Source of the DNA: Bacteroidia bacterium
GTDB lineage: Bacteria > Bacteroidota > Bacteroidia > SpSt-205
Reading direction: 5' to 3'
Length of the DNA: 41,134 nt
NCBI GenBank assembly: GCA_026414975.1
Contig: JAOAHZ010000009.1
Coordinates: forward strand, 72,038 to 113,171
Shown: piece by piece, positions 31,833 through 41,134 of the stretch
Layout of the letters: every line of letters begins with the position of its first letter
Numbering within the stretch: the stretch's first letter is position 1
Notes under the pieces: generated by a model
Told to the model about the DNA's origin: nothing
The model's input: only the letters and a program-made list of their open reading frames with translations
The model's database searches: none
Made by a program: the position numbers and the translations under genes

Positions 31833-33039
31833 CTACGGCTGAAACACCTGCCAATATCCTCTAAAGGGATAGGACAAAGCGAGCGTGAGCTCGGTTGGAA
31901 CAAGTGCCACGAAATAGCTCTCAGGAGGCAGCTCGCAGCAGAGTCTGTATAGGTCATCAGCCCTGCCTTGCCATAGCACGCCCTCTCCTATGGGGGTGAT
32001 AGGGCTTTTCACTTGGCTAAGGAGACGGTCGCCCCTCAGATAAAAGGTGCCTTCTAAGCCGGCTACCGTCAGCTTCGAGCCAGACAAAGGACCAGCATAT
32101 CTCGCCTTATTCAAGACAGCTGCGAGGTCCCCCAGAATAGCTGAACCGGTGGCATCCGGACCGGCTCCCATGCCTTGATAAAATTGCCATCCAGCCCACG
32201 CCCATCGCAGGAGCAAACCATTCTCCGCACCCTCCAAGCGTCCTAAGGCATGTTCGGCGGGTAGGAACGCTGGCCCTACATAAACCTCAAGCAGGTCCTC
32301 CTTCACGCGCGCATACGCCACCGGCTTGAGTAAGAGACGATGGGTCTGGCAGACAAGGTGCTCAGACTCACTAAAACCTGTAATCCCCCATAGAGATAAC
32401 GCCGAAGGAGATATTACAACCTGAAAGAATCTCCAGCTCAGCAAGATGAACTTATAAGCTGCGTCCCAACCCGAAACATCTAAGTATGGGTCCTCCTCGG
32501 CATAACCTAATCTCTGAGCTTCTCTCAAGGCTTTTTCATAGGAGGTCCCTTCTTTCAACATTCGACTCAGTATGTAGTGGGTCGTACCATTCACCACACC
32601 TAAGAGCTCTTGGGCTTTCTCAGAGGTAAAATGCCCTAAAATCCCCCCAAATACTGGCAGAGAAGCCACCGCAGCCGCTTCATAGCGGAGGACAGCTTCT
32701 GGATGCTCCCTGAGCCACGAGTCTAAAATAGCAAGGTTCTCAGCCAAAGGGCGCTTGCTTGAGGTAATCACAGCTTTTCCTGCTCGCAAAGAGGAGAAAA
32801 TGATGTCCCACCCTGCCACTGGGTCACTGGTGCATTCTATGACGACATCCGCCTTTTCCCACGCAGGATGCCAGGTGGTCTCATCGTACGCATGAAGTAA
32901 GTCGGAGGGCAAGTTAGCATGTTTTTCTTTGTGCTTAACCACCACAGCGATTAGCTCAACAGGTAAAGGAGACTGGACAGAACGGAAAATCCTATAAAAC
33001 CCACCCCCTACATTTCCAAATCCAAAGAGAATGAGGCGC

Positions 33040-33047
<8 letters not shown>
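31833..33047 (-). CDS. hom: homoserine dehydrogenase
   Basis: This enzyme reduces aspartate semialdehyde to homoserine. The 404-residue protein has the NAD(P) site (LFGFGNVGGGFYRI), the STKKP-like SSKRPLAE, and the active-site region VVNGTTHYILSRM with YAEEDPYLDVSGWDAAYK. It is monofunctional: there is no aspartokinase domain, and no clear ACT domain at the C-terminus, so threonine feedback by that route is doubtful. It overlaps metX by 8 nt and lies downstream of metY-metX, supplying their substrate. Confidence 0.95.
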
Positions 33048-35494
<2,447 letters not shown>

Positions 35495-35582
35495 TTAGTT
35501 CGGTGAAAGGTAGTTGGCAAGGCTCTCTCGGCAGCACCTGACACCGCAGAAACACATCCCCCCTACAAAACCTACAAGCGCC

Positions 35583-36359
35583 CTATCTCTGGGTCATGCT
35601 GACACCCACAGAAGCCCAGTTGCCCGTCGTCGGCTGATATCCATAACCCACATCCAACGAAACCTTTTTGTATCGCAGAGTCCATCCCGCCCCTATACCC
35701 AAAATAGGCCAGCAAACCCCAACCCTGAGTATGAGAAGAGCATGTGGAACATACACTAAAGCTGTCCTAACCTGAGGCACAGTATTTTCCTGTTGGGTGA
35801 CCTCTGTCAGGGTTTGAACTATGGGAGAGGGTTGATAGGATAATCCTATTCCGTACTGAGTCCGCCCGGGTAAATTTCCCCATCCCTTAGCTAAGAGGTT
35901 ATAGCCGTAGCCGCCCAGATACCAAGAGCCTCCTAACTTGAGAGTGAAACCCACGTCCGGTGTACCTTGATACAATCGGCCATACTCCGAGAAGGTCGTA
36001 CTCAACAGGCGAGCCCGTACAGCCAATGTGAGACGCGATCTTACCAGCCGCAGCGCATAACCTGCTCCTATTTCGCTGTGATGAATTTTATCGAAGCCCC
36101 ACCGCTGCCATAACAAATGAACGCTCTGTAAGGTGTCCCAAGTGTAACTGCCTCCCCCTGAATAGAAGATCAGCTCAGGAGCCGGTAGATACAAGGCGCT
36201 GTTCACACCAAGGTGAAATCGTTCTAAGGGAAAAACAGCCGCCGGATTGGCATTAATGGGCTCGTGCAAGAGCGTAGCCTGCGTTTGCATGGTACTCAGC
36301 AGATGAGGGGTGTAATACTGAGCCCAAAGGACCCCTACAAGAATCCCCAGATATCGCAC
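35583..36359 (-). CDS. predicted outer-membrane beta-barrel protein (PorQ/PorV-like style)
   Basis: The 258-residue protein has a short signal peptide (MRYLGILVGVLWAQ) followed by alternating aromatic/Gly-rich strands (GGSYTWDTLQSVHLLW, IGAGYALRLVRSRLTLAVRA, GGSWYLGGYGYNLLAKGW). The pattern, and NANPAAVF near the start, recall the PorP/PorQ-type barrels. I chose GTG 36359 because a perfect TATATTTG lies 5 nt upstream and the signal peptide then starts correctly; the longer frame from 36401 crosses both promoters. No functional motif was found. Confidence 0.72.
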   Translation of the reverse strand: MRYLGILVGVLWAQYYTPHLLSTMQTQATLLHEPINANPAAVFPLERFHLGVNSALYLPAPELIFYSGGGSYTWDTLQSVHLLWQRWGFDKIHHSEIGAGYALRLVRSRLTLAVRARLLSTTFSEYGRLYQGTPDVGFTLKLGGSWYLGGYGYNLLAKGWGNLPGRTQYGIGLSYQPSPIVQTLTEVTQQENTVPQVRTALVYVPHALLILRVGVCWPILGIGAGWTLRYKKVSLDVGYGYQPTTGNWASVGVSMTQR

Positions 36360-36364
36360 TTCTC

Positions 36365-36372
36365 CAAATATA
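36365..36372 (-). promoter_or_regulatory. -7 element (TATATTTG) for the 35583-36359 gene
   Basis: A perfect match with 5 nt (GAGAA) to the GTG at 36359. It shares a 41-bp gap with the opposing element at 36388-36395. Confidence 0.6.
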
Positions 36373-36387
36373 AATGTCCCTTGCACA

Positions 36388-36395
36388 TACCTTTG
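36388..36395 (+). promoter_or_regulatory. -7 element (TACCTTTG) for the epimerase-pfkA unit
   Basis: A perfect match with 5 nt to the ATG at 36401. It fixes the start codon of the epimerase. Confidence 0.6.
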
Positions 36396-36400
36396 CCTCA

Positions 36401-37387
36401 ATGAAACGAGCGTTAGTCTGTGGAGCAGGCGGCTTCATCGGTAGTCATTTAGTCAAACGCCTCAAAGCGGAAGGATATTGGGTGCGCGGCGTAGACCTGA
36501 AGTATCCCGAGTTTTCCCCTACCCAAGCTGACGATTTCGTAATAGGAGACCTGCGAGAGCCCAGCTTCTGCCGAAGCATTGTAGATGGGCCTTTTGACGA
36601 AGTGTATCAGCTGGCAGCCGACATGGGTGGGGCTGGCTACGTATTCACGGGAGAACACGATGCCGATATTATGCACAACTCAGCCATGATTAACCTGAAC
36701 ATGTTAGACGCCTGCTACAAACGAAACGTGCGCCGCATCTTTTATTCGTCTTCCGCCTGCATGTATCCAGCCTACAATCAAGAGGACCCTGAAAACCCGA
36801 AAACAGCCGAACATACCGCCTACCCAGCTGACCCCGATAGCGAATATGGATGGGAAAAACTCTTCAGTGAACGGCTCTATTTAGCCTACCATCGCAACTA
36901 CGGCATGGAAGTTCGCATAGGGCGCTATCACAATATCTTCGGACCGGAAGGCACTTGGATGGGAGGACGCGAAAAAGCCCCAGCCGCTCTAAGCCGAAAA
37001 GTCGCCCTGGCTAAGCTCAAAGGCCTATCCTACATTGAAGTATGGGGGGATGGCTCGCAGACGCGTTCGTTCCTGTATATTGACGAATGCATAGAGGGCA
37101 CCCTGCGCCTAATGCGGTCAGACTTCACAGGTCCTGTCAATATCGGCTCCGAGGAAATGGTCACCATCAATCAGCTGGCACGACTGATTATGAGCATCGC
37201 AGGTGTAGAGTTAGAAATCCGACACGTACCGGGTCCCGTAGGTGTGCGAGGCCGAAACTCGGATAATGCCCTTATATATGAAAAGTTGGGCTGGAAGCCG
37301 TCGGAACCTCTCCAGAAAGGCATGGAGATTACCTATCGTTGGATAGAAGAGCAGGTTCGTCAAGCCATTGCTAAGGGTAAGCTATGA
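36401..37387 (+). CDS. GDP-mannose 3,5-epimerase homologue
   Basis: This 328-residue extended SDR epimerase closely resembles the plant-type GDP-mannose 3,5-epimerase, which makes GDP-L-galactose and GDP-L-gulose. It has GAGGFIGSHL, LAADMGGAGYVF, SSACMYP, YGWEKL, GRYHNIFGPEGTWMGGREK, WGDGSQTRSF and GVRGRNSDN. Cys120, Tyr149, Lys153 and Lys192 align with Arabidopsis Cys145, Tyr174, Lys178 and Lys217 at a constant offset of 25. The glycine-rich NAD motif opens the protein. ATG 36401 is fixed by the -7 element; an earlier frame start at 36374 lies upstream of it. The stop overlaps pfkA by ATGA. The product probably feeds a surface polysaccharide. Confidence 0.88.
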   Translation: MKRALVCGAGGFIGSHLVKRLKAEGYWVRGVDLKYPEFSPTQADDFVIGDLREPSFCRSIVDGPFDEVYQLAADMGGAGYVFTGEHDADIMHNSAMINLNMLDACYKRNVRRIFYSSSACMYPAYNQEDPENPKTAEHTAYPADPDSEYGWEKLFSERLYLAYHRNYGMEVRIGRYHNIFGPEGTWMGGREKAPAALSRKVALAKLKGLSYIEVWGDGSQTRSFLYIDECIEGTLRLMRSDFTGPVNIGSEEMVTINQLARLIMSIAGVELEIRHVPGPVGVRGRNSDNALIYEKLGWKPSEPLQKGMEITYRWIEEQVRQAIAKGKL

Positions 37388-38361
37388 AGCCCCGTATTGG
37401 CCTTCTCTGCTCGGGTGGCGACTCACCAGGCATGAATGCAGCCATACGAGCTATTGTACGAATGTCCCTCTATTTAGGCTACGAACCCATCGGAATCCAT
37501 CGAGGGTATGAGGGACTCATAGATGGACGCATGGAAGTTCTTACGGCTGGTTCCGTGAGTGGGATTATCCAACGAGGAGGTACCATCTTGGGGTCAGGGC
37601 GCAGTGTACGGTTCCTTTCGCCCGAAGGACGCCGTCAAGCGTACGAAAACCTCCAGAAATGGGACATCCAGAAGCTCATCGTCATCGGCGGAGATGGAAC
37701 CTTCAAAGGGGCCGACCAATTCCTTCAAGAGTATCCTACCCTTCGGGTTCTTGGACTGCCGGGCACGATAGATAATGACTTGTATGGCACAGACCTAACT
37801 ATCGGATTTGACACAGCGGTCAACATCGCTGTAGAAGCGGTAGACCGCTTGCGCGATACAGCTGCGGCGATGGGTCGCCTCTTTCTGGTGGAAGTAATGG
37901 GACGAGATGCAGGATTTATAGCCCTTCACACCGCCGTCGCAGGCGGCGCCGAAGCTGTACTGATACCAGAAACCCCTACCGATTTTGATGCCATAGTGAG
38001 CGTATTAGAGCGCGGATGGAAGCGTCAAAAAACCTCTGCTATCATTATTGTCGCCGAAGGCGATGAAGCCGGTGGCGCCCTCCGAGCTGCTGAGGAGCTT
38101 CAAAAGCGATTTCCTCACTATGAAATCCGAGCAACCGTCTTAGGGCACATTCAGCGAGGAGGTAGTCCAACTGCTACAGACCGTATCCTCGCCAGCAAGC
38201 TCGGTGCCGTAGCGGTGGAGCGCCTTCATGAGGGGGCTTCTGGGGCTATGGTCGGCATCCAATCTGATCTTATCGTTCTCACACCCTTCTCTAAAGCTGT
38301 AAAAGCTCACTCCCCGCTCAACCCCCTCTTACTCCGGCTGATTGATATACTTTCTCTCTAA
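37384..38361 (+). CDS. pfkA: ATP-dependent 6-phosphofructokinase
   Basis: This enzyme phosphorylates fructose 6-phosphate in glycolysis. The 325-residue protein has GGDSPGMNAAIR, the ATP-type GGDGTFKGA (Gly105 rather than the Asp of PPi-dependent forms), the catalytic PGTIDND (Asp130, Asp132), MGRDAGFIA and HIQRGGSPT. It overlaps the epimerase gene by 4 nt, so the two are co-translated, although no pathway link is obvious beyond sugar metabolism. The 129 nt after it hold only the next promoter. Confidence 0.96.
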   Translation: MKPRIGLLCSGGDSPGMNAAIRAIVRMSLYLGYEPIGIHRGYEGLIDGRMEVLTAGSVSGIIQRGGTILGSGRSVRFLSPEGRRQAYENLQKWDIQKLIVIGGDGTFKGADQFLQEYPTLRVLGLPGTIDNDLYGTDLTIGFDTAVNIAVEAVDRLRDTAAAMGRLFLVEVMGRDAGFIALHTAVAGGAEAVLIPETPTDFDAIVSVLERGWKRQKTSAIIIVAEGDEAGGALRAAEELQKRFPHYEIRATVLGHIQRGGSPTATDRILASKLGAVAVERLHEGASGAMVGIQSDLIVLTPFSKAVKAHSPLNPLLLRLIDILSL

Positions 38362-38473
38362 GCTACTTGCCATTCCATAACTAACTGCTAAGCAGGTATT
38401 TACACCGATTTGGCAGCCTCTCCAGCTTGATTAAGCGAAAAAATCTCTTCAACTTTTCTCTAAATTGTCCTTT

Positions 38474-38481
38474 TAGCTTTG
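38474..38481 (+). promoter_or_regulatory. -7 element (TAGCTTTG) for the lipoprotein cluster
   Basis: A perfect TAnnTTTG match with 9 nt to the ATG at 38491. It probably drives all four following genes, which are 2-14 nt apart. Confidence 0.55.
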
Positions 38482-38490
38482 TCCCATTCC

Positions 38491-39609
38491 ATGAGCGAAA
38501 AGCGCTGGAGAGAATGGAGAAGTTACCTATTCATCCTGACAAACCCCAAACGGGTCGTACACGCCAAGCTCCGTGTGCATCTCCTTTCCCTATTGGGAGC
38601 AGCGGCATGGACAATAGGCTGTAATCCTTACTATTCTGCTCGTATCCGAGAATGGCGTCCCTCTGATATAGAGCTCCCTAAGGACATCAAAAAGATAGCT
38701 CTGGTCAATCGCAGCACGATACCTGAGGCAGAGCGCAAACGCATTATGGAGGAGTATAAGAAGCGCGGGGTCGCTCAAGGAGCTGTCTACGGGGCACTTA
38801 CAGGAGGTATCAGCGGGGCAGCCTATGGCGCGACCAGTGGCGCCCTCACAGGTATTTTGGATGAAAAGTGGCTGGAGCGAGCGCCCCAGCTCGCTCTCCA
38901 GCAGGTTCATGATCGATTCAAGGCTTGCGGCTGCTTTGAGCCCCTCATGGCGGGGCAAGAGCTCAAATGGGCTGGGAGTATGGAAGGCTCTCTTCCCCCA
39001 CCTTTACCCATAGATAGCCTCAAGAAAATCCATAAAAAAGTCCCAGAGGCCCAAGCTATCCTGGTTTTAGAAAGCCTTCTTCCTGGGGGGTCTCCTCAGC
39101 AGCCAGAGGTGTTAGCGGGCTTTCGTCTCTACGATCCGAAAACGGGGAAGGTCATAGATGAGGCGACGAATACAGGTTCTACCCGAGGAGACTACTACGG
39201 TTACAGCGGAGCAGCCCCCCAGGCACATACCTATGCAGTAGAGAAGTACATCCACCGCATCTGTCCTTGCTTCCCTTTTTACGAGGATATGACGGTGCGC
39301 TTCTTTGTGAAAGGCTCCCCAGCCTTAGAGCAAGCGAAAGCCGCTGTCATCGGGCGCAACTGGAGCGAAGCCATTCGTCTCTGGGAGCAAGAAGCCAACT
39401 CAACTAAGAAAACGCCCGCGAAGCGCGCTGCTTACAACCTCGCTGTGCTGTACGATGCCCTCTGCGAAGTAGATAAAGCCGAAGAATGGTATAAGCGAGC
39501 GGTCTCAGCCGGCTTAGGCAGTGCAGAGTATGAGAAATGGGGTCGCGAACGCCGTCCGCTCTGCCAAAAACTCAATGCCCAGCTTCCGAAAGACAAACGA
39601 GCCTACTAA
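38491..39609 (+). CDS. envelope protein with glycine-zipper and TPR-like tail (DUF6340-like)
   Basis: The 372-residue protein has a hydrophobic segment about residues 30-43 followed by Cys44 (TIGCNPYY), a possible but imperfect lipobox behind an unusually long basic N-region. Residues about 97-121 form a glycine-zipper (GAVYGALTGGISGAAYG). The middle (about 180-260) is a beta-type domain with LYDPKTGKVID. The C-terminal part (about 295-350) has TPR-like helices (AAYNLAVLYDALCEVDKAEEW). The KIALVNRS segment and the tail resemble Bacteroidota DUF6340 proteins; that assignment is tentative. It heads a run of envelope genes. Confidence 0.75.
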   Translation: MSEKRWREWRSYLFILTNPKRVVHAKLRVHLLSLLGAAAWTIGCNPYYSARIREWRPSDIELPKDIKKIALVNRSTIPEAERKRIMEEYKKRGVAQGAVYGALTGGISGAAYGATSGALTGILDEKWLERAPQLALQQVHDRFKACGCFEPLMAGQELKWAGSMEGSLPPPLPIDSLKKIHKKVPEAQAILVLESLLPGGSPQQPEVLAGFRLYDPKTGKVIDEATNTGSTRGDYYGYSGAAPQAHTYAVEKYIHRICPCFPFYEDMTVRFFVKGSPALEQAKAAVIGRNWSEAIRLWEQEANSTKKTPAKRAAYNLAVLYDALCEVDKAEEWYKRAVSAGLGSAEYEKWGRERRPLCQKLNAQLPKDKRAY

Positions 39610-39611
39610 CT

Positions 39612-40142
39612 ATGAGATATACGGGTTTGATTGGACTTATCGCAGTTTTGAGTCTGGGAGGCAGCTGCTCCTCTTCTGAACAAGCGGGAAAAGCCAAAGG
39701 AGAAGAAGCCAGCCAGACAGCCGAAATCAAGACTTCCACAGGCGGTCCGATGTACTTCAAAACAGGGCTCTGGCGCATTCGTATGCGCATGGAAAGCTTG
39801 GAGAGAATGGGGCTCAAAGTAGAAATCCCAGAGACGCAGACGGAGTTTTGCATGGATGAGCAGATGGCACAGGCTAAGCGGGCTCCCTTCGGCGGGGTGC
39901 CAACCGAAGGACAGTCTCCTATGCCCGACTGTAAGTTTGAGAATCTGCGCATCAAAGACGGGCGGATGCAGTATGATCTGGTTTGCCCCGACATGCGCGC
40001 TGAGGTGGATATTAAATTCTCTGAGACAAAGTTTGAAGGCGAATACAAAATGCGGCGGGGTGAAACCGAGGTCATGGGCTTTCGGATGATAGGCGAGCAT
40101 GTGGGCGAATGCAACCTTTCTTCAGACAAGAACCCCAAATAA
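39612..40142 (+). CDS. DUF3617-like lipoprotein
   Basis: The 176-residue protein has a signal peptide ending LSLGGSC, a plausible lipobox with the mature N-terminal Cys, then a Ser/Lys/Glu-rich linker. The domain (about 50-176) follows the DUF3617 pattern: GLWRIRMRMESL, TEFCMDEQM, a central CKFENLRIKDGRMQYDLVC, and a closing MIGEHVGEC. Four conserved-looking Cys could form disulfides. ATG 39612 is chosen for the signal peptide and lies 2 nt after the previous stop. Function unknown. Confidence 0.8.
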   Translation: MRYTGLIGLIAVLSLGGSCSSSEQAGKAKGEEASQTAEIKTSTGGPMYFKTGLWRIRMRMESLERMGLKVEIPETQTEFCMDEQMAQAKRAPFGGVPTEGQSPMPDCKFENLRIKDGRMQYDLVCPDMRAEVDIKFSETKFEGEYKMRRGETEVMGFRMIGEHVGECNLSSDKNPK

Positions 40143-40149
40143 ACTGCCT

Positions 40150-40692
40150 ATGTACAGACGCGTGCTACTTTCATGGGTAATCCTCTCTGTAGGGACTTTC
40201 GGATTTGTCTCGTGTAAAAAGAAAGACAAAGACAATCCGAGTGGCGGTGGAGGATCCGGTGGAGGCCTCCCTACCGACAATCGCGTCAGCTTCAAAGTGA
40301 ATGGGCGGCTCTTGGAATACACTCCCCTCGTAAGCTTCAGTGGGGGATTCGACAGGCGTTCTCTCAGCTCTGTTGATACCCTCATTACAGGGGTCGACAC
40401 GATTGAGTTTGGTATTCTTTTCCCCCTCCCAATGACTCGTACGGACACCTCTTATCAAATCCATTCCCAGAATGATGTCCCTGGAGGAGAGTTCCGGGTG
40501 ACCTATTACCGTACACGCGCATTCTATGTCACCAGTGCCCGCCATGGAAATCGGTATTCTTACCTCAACGTGCAGCTCAGCACTTCTGGAGGGAATGTAG
40601 CCCAGGGGACTTTCAGCGGCTTGCTATACAACTACTGGGAGGCCTCTGACTCTATCCGCATCACGGATGGAGAATTTCGCCTACGCTTCTAA
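40150..40692 (+). CDS. poly-Gly-linker lipoprotein, copy 1
   Basis: The 180-residue protein has a lipoprotein signal peptide ending FGFVSC followed by KKKDKDNPSGGGGSGGGLP, a charged then glycine-rich tether. A beta-rich domain follows (about 45-180; VSFKVNGRLLEYTP, FGILFPLPMTRTDTSYQI, YSYLNVQLSTSGG ... GTFSGLLYN). The ATG at 40150 follows the previous stop by 7 nt. It is a paralogue of the next gene, sharing CKKKDKD, the Gly tether and the RPDTSY/RTDTSY segment. I do not recognise a named family; the layout resembles small Bacteroidota surface lipoproteins. Confidence 0.75.
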   Translation: MYRRVLLSWVILSVGTFGFVSCKKKDKDNPSGGGGSGGGLPTDNRVSFKVNGRLLEYTPLVSFSGGFDRRSLSSVDTLITGVDTIEFGILFPLPMTRTDTSYQIHSQNDVPGGEFRVTYYRTRAFYVTSARHGNRYSYLNVQLSTSGGNVAQGTFSGLLYNYWEASDSIRITDGEFRLRF

Positions 40693-40706
40693 GTTCTTGA
40701 TAAGAT

Positions 40707-41134
40707 ATGCGATACTCAAACATACTTATCTGGGGGCTATTTAGCCTTCTTGTGATAAGCGCCCCTGCCTGCAAGAAGAAAGACAAAGATGATCCAGGTT
40801 CTGGACAAAACTCTGGAGGCGGTGGTGGGGGTGGCGGAGGCGGCGGTGGAGATGCTTCCCTGGGAACTATCCAGTTTCGGCTGCGGGGAGAACTGCTTCA
40901 GTTTCCTGTAAGGGAAACTTCCTACATGTATGGTCGGGCTCAAGCCTTCTCTCACAGGCTCAATCGTCCCTCCGATACCTTGGGGTGCGTTATCTCTTTT
41001 GCCTACCCTACGAGTCGTCCCGACACTTCCTACACTGCTAATGTTACCACGATGAGTGACATGTTTATTTTCATTTTCAATATCTACCGCTCAAGAGGCG
41101 ATTCTGTGTACAGTTCCCAGACGATCTCCAAGTC
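40707..41134 (+). CDS. poly-Gly-linker lipoprotein, copy 2 (partial)
   Basis: The frame opens with ATG at 40707 and runs off the right edge after about 142 codons. The signal peptide ends in SAPAC, a good lipobox, followed by KKKDKDDPGSGQ and a run of twelve Gly residues at about 38-49. A domain similar to copy 1 follows (IQFRLRGELLQFP, FAYPTSRPDTSYTA). The C-terminus is missing. It starts 14 nt after copy 1. Confidence 0.75.
   Translation, partial: MRYSNILIWGLFSLLVISAPACKKKDKDDPGSGQNSGGGGGGGGGGGGDASLGTIQFRLRGELLQFPVRETSYMYGRAQAFSHRLNRPSDTLGCVISFAYPTSRPDTSYTANVTTMSDMFIFIFNIYRSRGDSVYSSQTISK

Noticed and set aside
39572-40138. 188- and 164-residue minus-strand frames opposite the DUF3617-like gene
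   Set aside because: The plus strand has a signal peptide, lipobox and DUF3617 pattern in a consistent operon. The antisense frames have no supporting context.
38362-41134. Possible mobile element or defence island at the right end
   Set aside because: I looked for transposase, integrase, toxin-antitoxin, restriction and direct-repeat signals and saw none. The genes are ordinary envelope lipoproteins.

Overview
The window looks like an ordinary, very compact chromosomal stretch of a Bacteroidota bacterium. I infer the phylum from several features: a serine-palmitoyltransferase-type aminotransferase, a CarboxypepD_reg-like exported protein, a Bacteroidota-style TonB/ExbB/ExbD/ExbD cluster, a DUF2027-like Smr protein, fused HisIE and HisB enzymes, beta-barrel proteins with very short signal peptides, and many copies of the Bacteroidota -7 promoter element TAnnTTTG. 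I see no insertion sequences, integrases, phage genes or CRISPR arrays. No gap between genes exceeds about 205 bases.

Layout. 1-1207 (minus): partial Sua5/TsaC and cytidine deaminase. 1319-10015 (minus): one uninterrupted gene train hisB-hisH-hisA-hisF-hisIE, a small OB-like protein, a serine palmitoyltransferase homologue, a TPR-SpoIIE phosphatase, an exported CarboxypepD_reg-like protein and an MqnP-like prenyltransferase. Its junctions are overlaps or gaps of 10 nt or less. 10210-13803 (minus): tRNA-Phe, a PhoD-like phosphatase, rpsA and tRNA-Val, packed almost without spacers. 13842-15750 (minus): site-2 protease and an outer-membrane protein. 15790-16416 (plus): a second YrdC/YciO-domain protein. 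16324-21440 (minus): exbB, two exbD, tonB, a TonB-C-like protein, ferritin, a DUF2027/Smr protein and a possible small ORF; this is an iron-uptake and storage unit. 21523-27426 (plus): rplS, a 1346-residue secreted TPR-CHAT protein, an A-type Fe-S carrier, rpsF, rpsR and rplI. 27629-36359 (minus): class Ic-like ribonucleotide reductase R2, a saccharopine-dehydrogenase-family enzyme, Nfu, a solitary nuoB, tpx, hom, metX, metY and an outer-membrane protein. 36401-41134 (plus): a GDP-mannose 3,5-epimerase homologue, pfkA and four predicted lipoproteins, the last cut by the window edge.

The most striking non-gene signal is the promoter/start arrangement. At least fourteen genes have a perfect TAnnTTTG element only 3-11 nt upstream of the start codon, which predicts leaderless or nearly leaderless mRNAs. 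This pattern also decides several start codons, including GTG starts for hisB, the YciO protein and an outer-membrane protein. Two divergent gene pairs pack both opposed promoters into about 40 bp.

The best enzyme-level observations are two. The R2 subunit has a complete class Ic metal-ligand set but Leu where the radical Tyr (or chlamydial Phe) should be. The GDP-mannose 3,5-epimerase homologue retains all the plant-enzyme catalytic residues I could place. I did not find an obviously new defence or mobile system. The nearest candidates for under-described biology are the TPR-SpoIIE phosphatase inside the his/sphingolipid/menaquinone train and the large exported CHAT protein.
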